The notes beneath the pieces are model-generated. The model searched no databases. It was not told the DNA's origin and saw only the letters and a list, made by a program, of their open reading frames with translations. Source: Dipetalonema caudispina (Eukaryota; Nematoda; Chromadorea; Rhabditida; Onchocercidae). From it: a stretch of 26,562 nt of DNA. This document shows, one piece after another, positions 8,762 to 18,366 of the stretch. Location: assembly GCA_013365325.1 (NCBI GenBank), contig JABVXV010000560.1, forward strand, positions 1 to 26,562, given 5' to 3'. The position numbers were made by a program, and so were the translations under genes. Every line of letters begins with the position of its first letter. Positions within the stretch are counted from its first letter, which is position 1.

Positions 8762-11263
8762 TTAAGCTAAATAAGATTTGAGAGGTCCATAATCCGGTGA
8801 CATGTTTCCAACTGTTGGTTGCATTCGGTAATCTGGTGTTCGTAAATCAGCTTTAATTGTATCACCATCATCCGACAGTAGCAGCTAGAAACTAAATATC
8901 AGCATATTTCCTTGAAACATTTAACCACTTTCAATAGAATACGATCGTAACAAACGTTAATCACTATATCACTGCTGTCCTCTTAGCACACTTTGTCCTC
9001 TTAGACTCCTTTATGGTAGCATAAAAAATGTTTAGAAATAATAAGGTGGACAAGAAGTATTATCCGCAATGGTTTTTTGGTTTCAGTGAAGAGAACCCAG
9101 ACTTCATCTGAATGAGGTTCAATGTTTAATATGATCCAGATTCTTTTTACCTCATCCTAAGCTGATAACATCGAAATCGAAAAATATTTCCAGATCGCCT
9201 GTTGCTTAAAAAAGGAAAAAAAAATACAATGTAAGTATATCTAATCAGAAATTTACCTCTCTCAACTCAAGATATTTCAATCCACTGCTGATATGAGCGT
9301 AGTTTGCCGCACTGCATATCATGAAATGTTCCAGTCCTTTGATTATTATTAAACATGAAATTAAACTAACGATATACCATGCAAAAGCACTCCATGAAAG
9401 AGCACAAAATTGCTGCACATCGCCGCCACAAAGCTTCAAGGACTAAAAAAAAGGATAGACTACATATATCCGTAGAAACTTGGCCTCGAAGTCAAGAACA
9501 CATTTTTTTTAAAAATTCTTTCAAAAATTAAGGAAAAACGTAGCATAGACTATCCCAGCCTGAGGCGCAATTAGGATTTTTGTCTTGCACTACATACATC
9601 CGACTGCACCGCTTATTTTGTTATTCTTTGCTTGTATTAATTGGTATCAGGAAGATTTCTTGAAGGTTTAATTTAACTGAATAACAAACACACATAAATG
9701 TTACTTCATGCTGTTTCTAATGTAAGGTATTTTCAAACAACTCATTCATAGCTATTTTCCCCTTAACTTATAAAAAAAGAGAAATAAAAGAAACTTACAT
9801 TTGTAGAAACTTGCTGAGTAAATGGTTCGAAGAGTGAAAAGTCAAGACAATCGGAATCGTTAAATGATATAGATGAACAGAGAAAGGTAAATATGTAGTA
9901 TACGAAGCAAAGAATAACCACAATTGCAAAACAAACAAACCAGCACATATTTAATAAATAGGCAGTTATCAATGAAAATGCATTTGCTAATTTTCCTCCC
10001 ATTCTACCACGCATTCCTCTGAAAATAATTGCAATGACATCATAATGGGCTGTTAACGATATGAAACATCTATTCGTTTGGTTACAGCTTGCTGATTAAC
10101 TTGAAGCATTTCCCAACCTATTTCTTGACGCATGACGACAATAGCTTAACTATTATCATTTTGTGATTGTCGTGAAATGTTCGGCTTACATTCGTTAGGA
10201 CAGAAAGTAATCCTCAGTAATGCAATAAAATTGCATATTTGCAAGGGAAAAATGAAGTACTTATCTATTCAGCAACATCAACCATTGCAATTTTTCAAAG
10301 CAATAAGAATTTCAATTCCCCAGGCAAACACCCGACGGTGTTTAATCCATGAATCAGGATATATTCTCGTTTACTGCTTTTACGTTTATAAAGTTAACTA
10401 ATAAAATACCCAATATTTGTGCAATGTATGGACACTCACCATTTCGTAGCGTGTGAGAATAAGTTGTAATGAAATCTATGAAAAGAAGAAAGACATTAAA
10501 AGATGCATGGGAGATATACCTATAAAGTTCTTTTCTTGTAGAACCCGTACTCATCGCAGCAATGACAAGTAGTATAAGAGCTGCCACTGCCATCAACATC
10601 GCAACACAAACAAATAATATTTGCATCTGCAAATGGAAGAAAAAAGAATGAAATCAAAGTTTGCAATGAATATTTCCATCATGGTTGACAATATTTCTGC
10701 TAGCAACAGGCTAAAAATTACTAATGGATAAACGGAATGGTATAGCAACGATGATAGCAAAACTTAATTTCGTAATCATATCCATATCTTATGGTCACAT
10801 TTCGATTACTTTCACACTTGGAGACTTAGCACCAAAGGACAGGTTGGATAAGATGATGCATGTCCAGGTCTAGATGCTGTTATTTTTTTTTTTTTTTTTA
10901 ATGTAAAATAAAACTTAGAAATATCAAGAAGATATTTTTGAACTACTTTGCATAAAGAATATGCTTGAACTGCTTATAGAAGAGATATTTTAAAACTTTT
11001 CCCTGATATTAATTAATAAAAGTCATGATCAAATGCATTACTCTAGCAAGCCACGGTAAGTTCTCCACGTTCAGTATTCGACGAGTTTGCTCTACGGATG
11101 CATTGAATGCCCATGTCATAACGAGTGTAAAAAGGATTACACCAATACCACACATCGATGTTGCAATGATAGAAGCATATGGTACTCGAGAAAGACATTC
11201 ATCTCCAATATCATAATTTGTTTGCTTCTCGTTATGATGCCGAAATGTTGGGCGAAAGCGCAT
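8762..11263 (-). CDS. nmgp-1: M6/proteolipid-family neuronal membrane glycoprotein (5 exons, 285 aa)
   Basis: Minus-strand exons: 11263-11042, 10626-10520, 10018-9799, 9442-9257 and 8884-8762; 858 bases in total, all phases consistent. M6/PLP proteins are four-pass plasma-membrane proteins of neurons and glia. The family signature CLxxxPYASxIAT is present as CLSRVPYASIIAT (residues 23-35), opening TM1 (about 28-53). TM2 is about 75-99, followed by the short cytosolic loop STGSTRKELYRGMRGRMGGK. TM3 is about 121-154 and TM4 about 198-217. The large second extracellular loop carries four cysteines (C157, C167, C188, C196), matching the two disulphides of the family, plus N-D-S and N-A-S sequons at N163 and N54. 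Residues 246-285 are a cytosolic tail with two PDY motifs. Start: the first in-frame ATG after a stop at 11288-11290. Length matches animal M6 proteins (about 240-300). The first and last exons are supported by clean acceptors and donors. Confidence in the family is high; the exact orthologue is inferred. Confidence 0.85.
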
Positions 11264-11314
11264 ATTATTAGTCCAACAATACAACACTTATAGTGTACAG
11301 TACACTATCATAAC
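11264..11314 (-). promoter_or_regulatory. 5' UTR of the M6-like gene with palindromic uORF
   Basis: A perfect acceptor (AATTTCAG ending at 11315) precedes a 51-base leader and is a likely spliced-leader addition site. The leader carries a seven-codon uORF (ATG at 11311-11309, TAA at 11290-11288). Codons 2-7 are nearly all one palindrome: ATAGTGTA, loop CTG, TACACTAT. The uORF stop is in the main frame, 24 bases upstream of the main ATG. Confidence 0.5.
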
Positions 11315-12410
11315 CTGAAATTGACAGTTACATAATTTAATATAGCAAAAAAAGAAAAAAAAAATCAAATAAGTATTATCATCTTTGTTTAGATATAATA
11401 CATGAAATAGTTTACTTCTAAAAGATCTGCTTCCCATGTTAGGTTATATCCTACAAGAAATATTATAATAATTCTCAACCTAGCATCATATATCCTTTCT
11501 CACTATACAATTGATCAAATAAATTTCAAGTCAAATAAATCAAATAATTACAAGAGTATTGCAAATATTTAAATTTCCAGGTAAAAGTTTATTTTTCACA
11601 ACTTTTTTTCAAGTATTTCACTTCTAATTTTCACATCTTTTTCTCAAGTATTTCACTTTTAACAATAAACTCTCGGTACGCTACTTCTTAAACTTTAAAC
11701 CATCATCTACTGCATATATTCCAAATATATCATAAAATTGCATCATATAATTCTTATCGATCTTTATCATTACTTCATTGAACAATGTTCTTCTTTCATT
11801 CATTGTTCATTCATCATCATCATCATCACATTATATTTTACAATTCTTCTCAATCTTTACCATCCTTCTCTACTTCTATTCAATATAATCAGTATCTCTA
11901 ATTCTCTAATTAAAATTTGTCCTATTATTTTTCGTAAACTAAGCAAAATTAATTCCAACAATTCCACACCCACCAACCCTTTGAACACATACATCGATCA
12001 TAGCCAAACACAATTGAATTTCGTTTTATTGTCACAGCGAGCATCAATTTAACACGGCTCATCAATGCAATGTTGTTGGATGATTTAGGTTGGAATGAAT
12101 GTGAGATTTAAAAGATTGGTAGCATAGATTTCAAACGATGTAAATTATATTTTTTTCTGTAAATTATACAATGAATAAAGAATGATAAATAGATAATATT
12201 TTTGAGATTAGTATGAGATAACTATAAATACTATCATTCATTTAATATCTATCAAAAATTCTATTTTAATTTCTTTTAGCATAAATAATTTTAAATGTAT
12301 AGGGAAATTAATTTTAATAATTGTTAGGAATTTTCTTTTTTTTTTTTTTTATTGATGAAAGTACCATTTCAATCCCATTACTTTAAATAATTACAATGGA
12401 TGAATGAAAT
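11315..12410. other. 5' flank of the M6-like gene, AT-rich
   Basis: This stretch has no convincing exon. It includes an imperfect 35-base tandem duplication containing TCAAGTATTTCACTT at 11609-11623 and 11644-11658, and a short CATCAT run near 11812-11827. A less AT-rich patch (11940-12090) around GCGAGCATCAATTTAACACGGCTC could be a promoter element. The long hydrophobic plus-strand frame at 11738-12052 is low-complexity I/L/H/S sequence without splice context. Confidence 0.45.
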
Positions 12411-12422
12411 TAATTTACCTAA

Positions 12423-12425
<3 letters not shown>

Positions 12426-12464
<39 letters not shown>

Positions 12465-12506
12465 CTTTTTTTTTTTTTTAACTTTTTTTTTTTTTTTTTT
12501 TTTTTT
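12426..12506. repeat. long poly(T) block
   Basis: Runs of 39 T (12426-12464), 14 T (12466-12479) and 24 T (12483-12506) are separated only by C and AAC. Exact lengths are likely to vary between assemblies. Confidence 0.95.
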
Positions 12507-13644
12507 GAATACATATCTAATCATATGATATTGTTTGAATTTTAAGTCAAAATATTAACATTAGAAAATGTTATCTTAATGAAATAAACGATCTTTTTCT
12601 CATAATTAGATAAGCAATAAAAAAAAAAAAAAAAAAAAAAAATTGCTAAAACTATTGCAATTTGTTAATTATTTTGCTTCAATTTTTATTATACATTTGC
12701 TTCTTTTCAATTTGATATAAACATTTAGTACTATGTTGTTTTCATCATTGTCTTTTTTCTTTTTTTTCTTGAAAAAAAAAAAAAAAAAAAAAATGTTTTC
12801 GTTCTTTTGAAGCATTTTTAAAAGTTGTGCAGATTATATTTCGTTGTAAAAATTTTTAGATTATCGAATATATGATATATCATACTTGACTGGAATATAT
12901 TTGAAATCTATTAATGACATTTATTCATCTAACTACGACTAAAGATGATGGATTTATTCATTTGATAGCATTGATCACATATTATTTACTTCATAAGTGA
13001 ATTGTTGTTTGCAATAGTTATTGATTTATTAAATTTCATTTTCTAATTTTATTAGCATGGATTAGTTAGGATATTTTATGATTTGTATATATGACAAATT
13101 TTGTAAATTTTTAAATCGTTTAAAAATTTATAAAATTTAAAATCAGAAATGTGAACGAGCAAAATAAAACATTGCATGAGTTATATATGTCTACTTGTTT
13201 GTATATAAATACAAATTTAGTTCAATATTTTTGATTGATTTAATATTTTAGCATTTTTCGACATTAAAAATAATTAATTCATCGAAGATATCTATGACAA
13301 TGAGGCAACAAACGTGATAGCAATTTTCTTAAATGCAAAATTCCATTTTCTCATCTTCCTTTAAAATATTAATATTTTAAAATTCTCTACTTTCTCACTT
13401 TTTTTTTTGGCAGATAAATTTCATTTTTCATTTCGTTCAAATTACTTTCTTCATGTTTGCCTTCTTTTTTATTTCTCGCTTTTAGAAATTATTTAAAAAG
13501 CTTTTTTTTTTTTCAAAAAAAAAAAAATCAGTAGTAAATTATGAAATAAGCATTGGAAATGAACAATTACATTTAATACAATTGATTATAACTTCAAATT
13601 TCCGATTAGTCAAATTCTTTTTTTTTTTTTTTTTCTTTTTTGTT

Positions 13645-13684
<40 letters not shown>

Positions 13685-14658
13685 CCTTTTATAATTTAAA
13701 GCATTAGTTGAAGTATTATAAAAGACAAATAGAATAGAATGCGCTTCATATCAAGATGAAAAATAAATGCAATATATTCGTTAGATATCATTTTGCTTTT
13801 TTTCCTTTTAAAAGTTTTTTTTTTTCAACATTGCTATTTTCTTGTGATGATTTCACTCATTCTTTTTGCTATTATTCCTTTTATACATTTCATTATACTT
13901 ATCCTACTGTATAAGTGGGGGAAAAAAAAAAAAAAAAGAAAAAAAAAAGCCGAAGAGAAATGAAGAAAGGAAAGTTATTTCTCTTTTATTTTTTTTCTTT
14001 CTAAAATTAATAACTTATATTTGTGCTAATTATTATATCAAAAATAGTAATTGTTATAATTGTTCTTATTTTTTCTTGGAATAAAATAATACGAAGTTAA
14101 AGAAATTAATTTAAAACAAGCAATCCTTTTGTTCAATGCAACATAGCATTTTTCCGAGTTTTAACAATTTGTTAAAAATTGATCCTTTTATGTATTGTAA
14201 GATAATATTATCGAAATTCTAATAATAATTATCTATAATTGAAATTGTAATCTGCAAATATCAGATGTCAATTTTTCGAAATTTTCATGATTAACCTCAT
14301 CATAGCAATTTAATAATAGCCATCTATTGGTATTAAAGTTAACTTTTAATCGTCAAATTTCGAAAATTAATCCCATCGTTACAGCAATAAAAGTTTATTA
14401 GTAAAAACTTATTTCATGCATCAAACATTGCTAATTTAACATTCTTTTTTTTTTTTTTTTTCTCTTAATGATATTTGAAGAAATTATCAAATTAATTCGT
14501 ATAAATCATTTATAATTGTACAAGAGATTTAATTTGTAATCAAAATCGATTGAATTTTTGCATCATTTAATTGCACTAATTACTTTTTTTGATAAATATC
14601 CCAAATTAATTACAATGTTTTAATTATCATTTATGTAATTTTTCACTGATGTAATGTC

Positions 14659-14695
<37 letters not shown>

Positions 14696-15334
14696 TTTTT
14701 TTTTTTTTTTTTTTTTTTCTTAACTTATGTCTTTTTTTTTTTTTTTTTTTTAACATTACATTTCCTATGTAAAAAAAAAAAAAAAAAAAATAATGCATAA
14801 TATTTATATCTAATTTTTGACGAATATATGCATAAGGAAAAACTTATACTTATTTTTGATGTATTTTAAGTAATGTTAGCAAGTTGTATTACTTACATGA
14901 TTATATGAGAAATGAATTAATGGAATAATAGATATGCATTAGATAATGATATTAATAATGAATATAAAGAAATGATGTAAGAACTATGATTATAAAGATT
15001 CCATTAGTAATGATTATGTAGAAATGAACGATGAATGCTTTTATAAGCTTTTTTTTTTTTTTTTTATTTTTGTATCATATCTTTCTTTTTTTTTCACTTC
15101 CTTTCTCTCTCTCTCTTTTTCCCATAAAATTTTTACAGATTTTTTTTTTAATTTGAACAAAAATTTTCTGTTTTTTTTTATAATTATATTAAATATAACA
15201 TATTATTAATGTATCTTTTTAGTCCATTGTTGATTTCTATCTTTTTTATTTCCTTTCATAATATTATTTCTATCTAGTATTATTTCAATTTTTTTTTTGA
15301 TTTTTTTTTTTTACTTTTTCTTTTTGTTTTTCAA
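12507..15334. other. gene-free AT desert with homopolymers
   Basis: I see no exon with splice context. Major homopolymers are A tracts at about 12619-12641 and 12772-12793; T tracts at 13617-13634 and 13647-13684 (38 T); T14662-14690, T14693-14718 and T14732-14751; then A14771-14790. Most of the long tracts are T on the plus strand. Confidence 0.6.
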
Positions 15335-15355
15335 CCCCCCCCCCCCCTTCCCCCC
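15335..15355. repeat. C13-TT-C6 tract
   Basis: Thirteen C (15335-15347), TT and six C (15350-15355) lie in otherwise T-rich DNA. The minus strand is G6AAG13, which can supply four runs of three G. Confidence 0.95.
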
Positions 15356-15803
15356 TCTTCTTCGTCCATTTTTATGACATCGTTAAAATAGAAAAGAGAG
15401 AAATGATTTCACTAACATATCCATCGTTTCAAGCATAGTTTTTTTTTTTTAACGTTTTTTAAAGGCATCTCAGTAAAATGAGCATATGTGAAAGAATTTT
15501 GACTGAAAAAATTCTTAACAAAATCCTCGGAATACATTTGTTTGCTATTATCATCATTATAAAAGAGAAATGGGAAAAACATTTAATCGAAATAATTTTC
15601 CAATCTTTTCTATTTTTGTTCGCCAGTGAAATTTATTTTTGATGATTAAAAAAGTATGATTGATTTAGCATGAAAAATATCACCATTTAAAATAAGTGTT
15701 AAATGAATATTATTTATTCCTACAATTAATAAGTCTAGAAAAAAAAAAAAAAAATTGCAATATATGAATGAACATATTTATATTTTGTCTCATAGTTCCT
15801 TTC

Positions 15804-15805
<2 letters not shown>
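15356..15805. other. AT-rich, no gene seen
   Basis: This is ordinary AT-rich sequence with an A16-type tract near 15739-15754 and no exon signals that pair in phase. Confidence 0.5.
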
Positions 15806-15848
<43 letters not shown>

Positions 15849-15900
15849 TATCATCATTATCATCATCATTATCATTATCATTATCATCATCATTATCATT
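15806..15900. repeat. ATC/ATT trinucleotide microsatellite
   Basis: A pure TCA array passes into mixed TCATTA units. Read as protein it gives a poly-serine/leucine frame that is a repeat artefact. Confidence 0.95.
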
Positions 15901-16391
15901 TACAACATGTCAAAAAATGATGACGAAAAAGGAAAAAAGCGAAAAAAAAAGTGAAGTTGGATGTGTCACTATTTGCGATATTTTAAGATTAAATACGAAA
16001 AAAAAAAGGAATGAAAATTGAAGAATGAAATATATACCTATGTAATTGCAATATTAGCAAATAATTATATAAAATGAAAAAGACTAATATTTATATGATT
16101 TCGATGTGACAATTTCATATTACAAAATGAAAATAAAGAAGAGGAAGAGGAAAAAAAAAAATATATCTCTTAGAAATATAATTTTCATTTCGTGAAAGAT
16201 TTTTAAGTTGACGCATACATACATATTTCTAAAGAGTTTCATTAAATTTAATCAAATTTTATTTGTTAATATTAAAATTTTATCAAATATTAAAAAAAAT
16301 TAATAACACTCAGTTTTATAATTGTAAATTGCCTTACATATCACCATTTTAATTCTTTCATTTCTTTTATTATATATTGCAAACAATTCAA
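15901..16391. other. AT-rich, no gene seen
   Basis: A/T-rich sequence with purine-rich patches (for example GAAGAGGAAGAGGAAAAAAA near 16138-16157). No splice-supported open frame. Confidence 0.5.
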
Positions 16392-16497
16392 TCACTTTTT
16401 TCTTTTCTTTTTTCATTTTCAAGATTTCAAATAATCAAATGCGTCAACAAATAAAGTGAAGCATTTTACTTTAATTTTATTTTTGTTTCATTCTTTC
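16392..16497 (+). repeat. imperfect direct repeat, copy 1
   Basis: It shares ATCACTTTTTTCTT, then TTTCAAATAATCAAAT, CGTCAACAAATAAA and a following CTTTAAT..TTTCATTC block with 16681-16790, in the same order and orientation. This is too much for chance simple sequence, even in AT-rich DNA. Confidence 0.75.
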
Positions 16498-16680
16498 TGA
16501 CATTCAAAATTTTTTCTTAATCAAAAAAGAAAAAACTCTTTCTTATTTACTTTTGTAAAATAAAGCATCATGCTGTCTTTCTCAAAAAAAAAAAAAAAAA
16601 GAGAGAAAAGGAAAGAAAAGAAAAATTGAAACCTTATCAATCATTTTTCAGCATAACAATTCATAAATAATTGCTATGTA

Positions 16681-16790
16681 ATCACTTTTTTCTTCCCTTT
16701 TTTTTTTTTTTTTTCAGTTTCAAAATTTCAAATAATCAAATACGTCAACAAATAAAATAAAGTAACGTTTTGCTTTAATCTTTTTTTCAT
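16681..16790 (+). repeat. imperfect direct repeat, copy 2
   Basis: Second copy of the roughly 110-base element at 16392. It differs mainly by an expanded T tract and point changes (GCGTCAAC becomes ACGTCAAC). The copies start 289 bases apart. There is no coding content or terminal inverted repeat, so the element class is unknown. Confidence 0.75.
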
Positions 16791-17616
16791 TCCTAATTCC
16801 CTAATTCTTTTTCCATATCCTACCTACTAGAAATGATTAAAAATAATGGCAAAATTCATTCATAATTTATCGTTTTCCTTTCTTTTTACACATAATCTTG
16901 ACAATATCATTAATCATCACATATTTATTTTAATTTTCTTTCACTTTTTTTTTTTTTATCACCGCATTTTTAACATATCATAAATAATAATGACGAAAAA
17001 AGAAATTAGACTACAATGGTACAAGATATATCTATACATACATACTTATTCATATATGATAATTTTTCATTTTTTTTTTTTCTAAGCTTATTAGTTTTCG
17101 AAATCTATAATAATCATTCATTATTGAGTGACAAAAATTTCAAGCTTTTTTAAAAATTCAAATATAATAATAGGTTACATCAAGAGAAAACCTATTCATT
17201 AGTTTTCCCTTCTTTTTTTTTTTTTTTTTTTTCCTATTATCGAAAGGTGTACAATTATAAAAGTTCTCAATTACCTTCCTGTTTCTTTCTTTTTTTTTTT
17301 TTTTTTTTTTCTCCCATAAATACAGTGAATAATTTCAAGCATTTAAATGAATGAATAATTGAGTGAAGAATAATATTAAAATTGTTCGGTAACAATTGAA
17401 TGCTCAAATTTGGCTGACGAATATTGTAAAAGTTTAATTTTGAGGAATGTAAAAGCTCATTTATCGCTATGGATATTTATTAGTGTCCTCGATTTGCTTT
17501 ATTGCATTTTTTTTTAATTTAACATTTTAAATTTCAAATGTATGAAATATTGCATTCCAAACATTTAAATATATATGTATATATAGAAATGGAATCTTTT
17601 TTCCAAATTTGGATAT
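16791..17616. other. AT-rich, no gene seen
   Basis: Contains T tracts near 16944-16957, 17070-17081, 17213-17232 and 17291-17310, and an alternating TA stretch near 17569-17586. No exon-like open segment. Confidence 0.5.
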
Positions 17617-17649
17617 ATGATATATGTTTATTTCTTTCGACCAAAGCTC

Positions 17650-17808
17650 ATGGATTGCAGGAAAATTGGTTTTGTTTTGCTTGAAATTTTCACGCTAACT
17701 ACTATTACTCAAATATGTTCAGCTTATTCGACCGCTTTCACTAGCTGGTTGCAAACAAGTGACAGCTGCCTCTCATCTCAAACTATATTACATCTGAAGA
17801 TCAGTTAA
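17650..17808 (+). CDS. possible small secreted protein or first exon with signal peptide
   Basis: The 52-codon frame from ATG 17650 begins MDCRK, then a hydrophobic stretch IGFVLLEIFTLTTITQICSA with plausible cleavage at CSA|Y, then a polar region rich in Ser and Thr. Local composition is less AT-rich than several kilobases on either side, which suggests constraint. The frame stops at 17806-17808. A second open frame overlaps it from about 17797 to 18046 and contains NWDELIGYPDHRSLFV and ILRSEKFIDKLNETS. The two could be joined by a very short intron (donor CAA|GTGACA near 17761, acceptor GATCAG near 17803; phase compatible), or be a frameshifted pseudogene. I do not recognise either product. 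Confidence 0.3.
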   Translation: MDCRKIGFVLLEIFTLTTITQICSAYSTAFTSWLQTSDSCLSSQTILHLKIS

Positions 17809-17940
17809 CTGGGATGAATTAATTGGATATCCTGATCATAGGTCGCTATTTGTTTTGATTTTGAGATCAGAAAAATTCATTGATAAACTAAATGAAACAA
17901 GTTTGCATCACTTCATCAGCACTGATAATAAATCTGTTAG
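17803..17940 (+). CDS. possible second exon of the 17.65 kb island
   Basis: This open segment reads NWDELIGYPDHRSL, then FVLILRSEKFIDKLNETS, to a possible donor GTTAG|GTTTGA near 17939. Beyond that the sequence returns to AT-rich low complexity. It is in a different frame from the signal-peptide-like segment. The lower AT content supports coding or former coding status. No family is recognised. Confidence 0.25.
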
Positions 17941-18046
17941 GTTTGATCATTGTTTAATGACATCATTTATTACATTATTATTTGATATTACAAATTACTT
18001 TACCGTTAATCTATCAATCACTTTAAAAACAATTGATAATTGTTAA

Positions 18047-18316
18047 CCAATTTCATTTATAATAATAAATAATTGAAAAATGTTTATTGATGAAGAAGAT
18101 ATTTGTTATATGGATATATGGAATGATTTGTGATTTCCTACGTAGAAATATTGCCTAAAATAATATTTTACTTTCTTTATATGTCTCTTCCCATTTTCTT
18201 CTCAGTTTTTTTTTTTTTTTTTTTTTTTTGTTGAATTATCAAATGTATATATCTAATCATTCCATATTTTCTTCTCAGATAAAACATTTCATTCTTTCTC
18301 ATTTCTTCCCATGGGT

Positions 18317-18318
<2 letters not shown>
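18047..18318. other. AT-rich, no gene seen
   Basis: Two similar pyrimidine-rich acceptor-like stretches ending CTTCTCAG lie at 18191-18205 and 18263-18279. Neither is followed by a useful open frame. Confidence 0.4.

Positions 18319-18364
<46 letters not shown>
18319..18364. repeat. (AT)n dinucleotide microsatellite
   Basis: About 23 uninterrupted AT units. Confidence 0.95.

Positions 18365-18366
<2 letters not shown>

Noticed and set aside
11738..12052. 104-codon plus-strand frame rich in Ile, Leu, His and Ser
   Set aside because: Low-complexity translation of T/C/A-rich DNA, with no splice or leader signals and no domain.
15755..16021. Poly-serine reading frame
   Set aside because: It is a direct translation of the ATC microsatellite.
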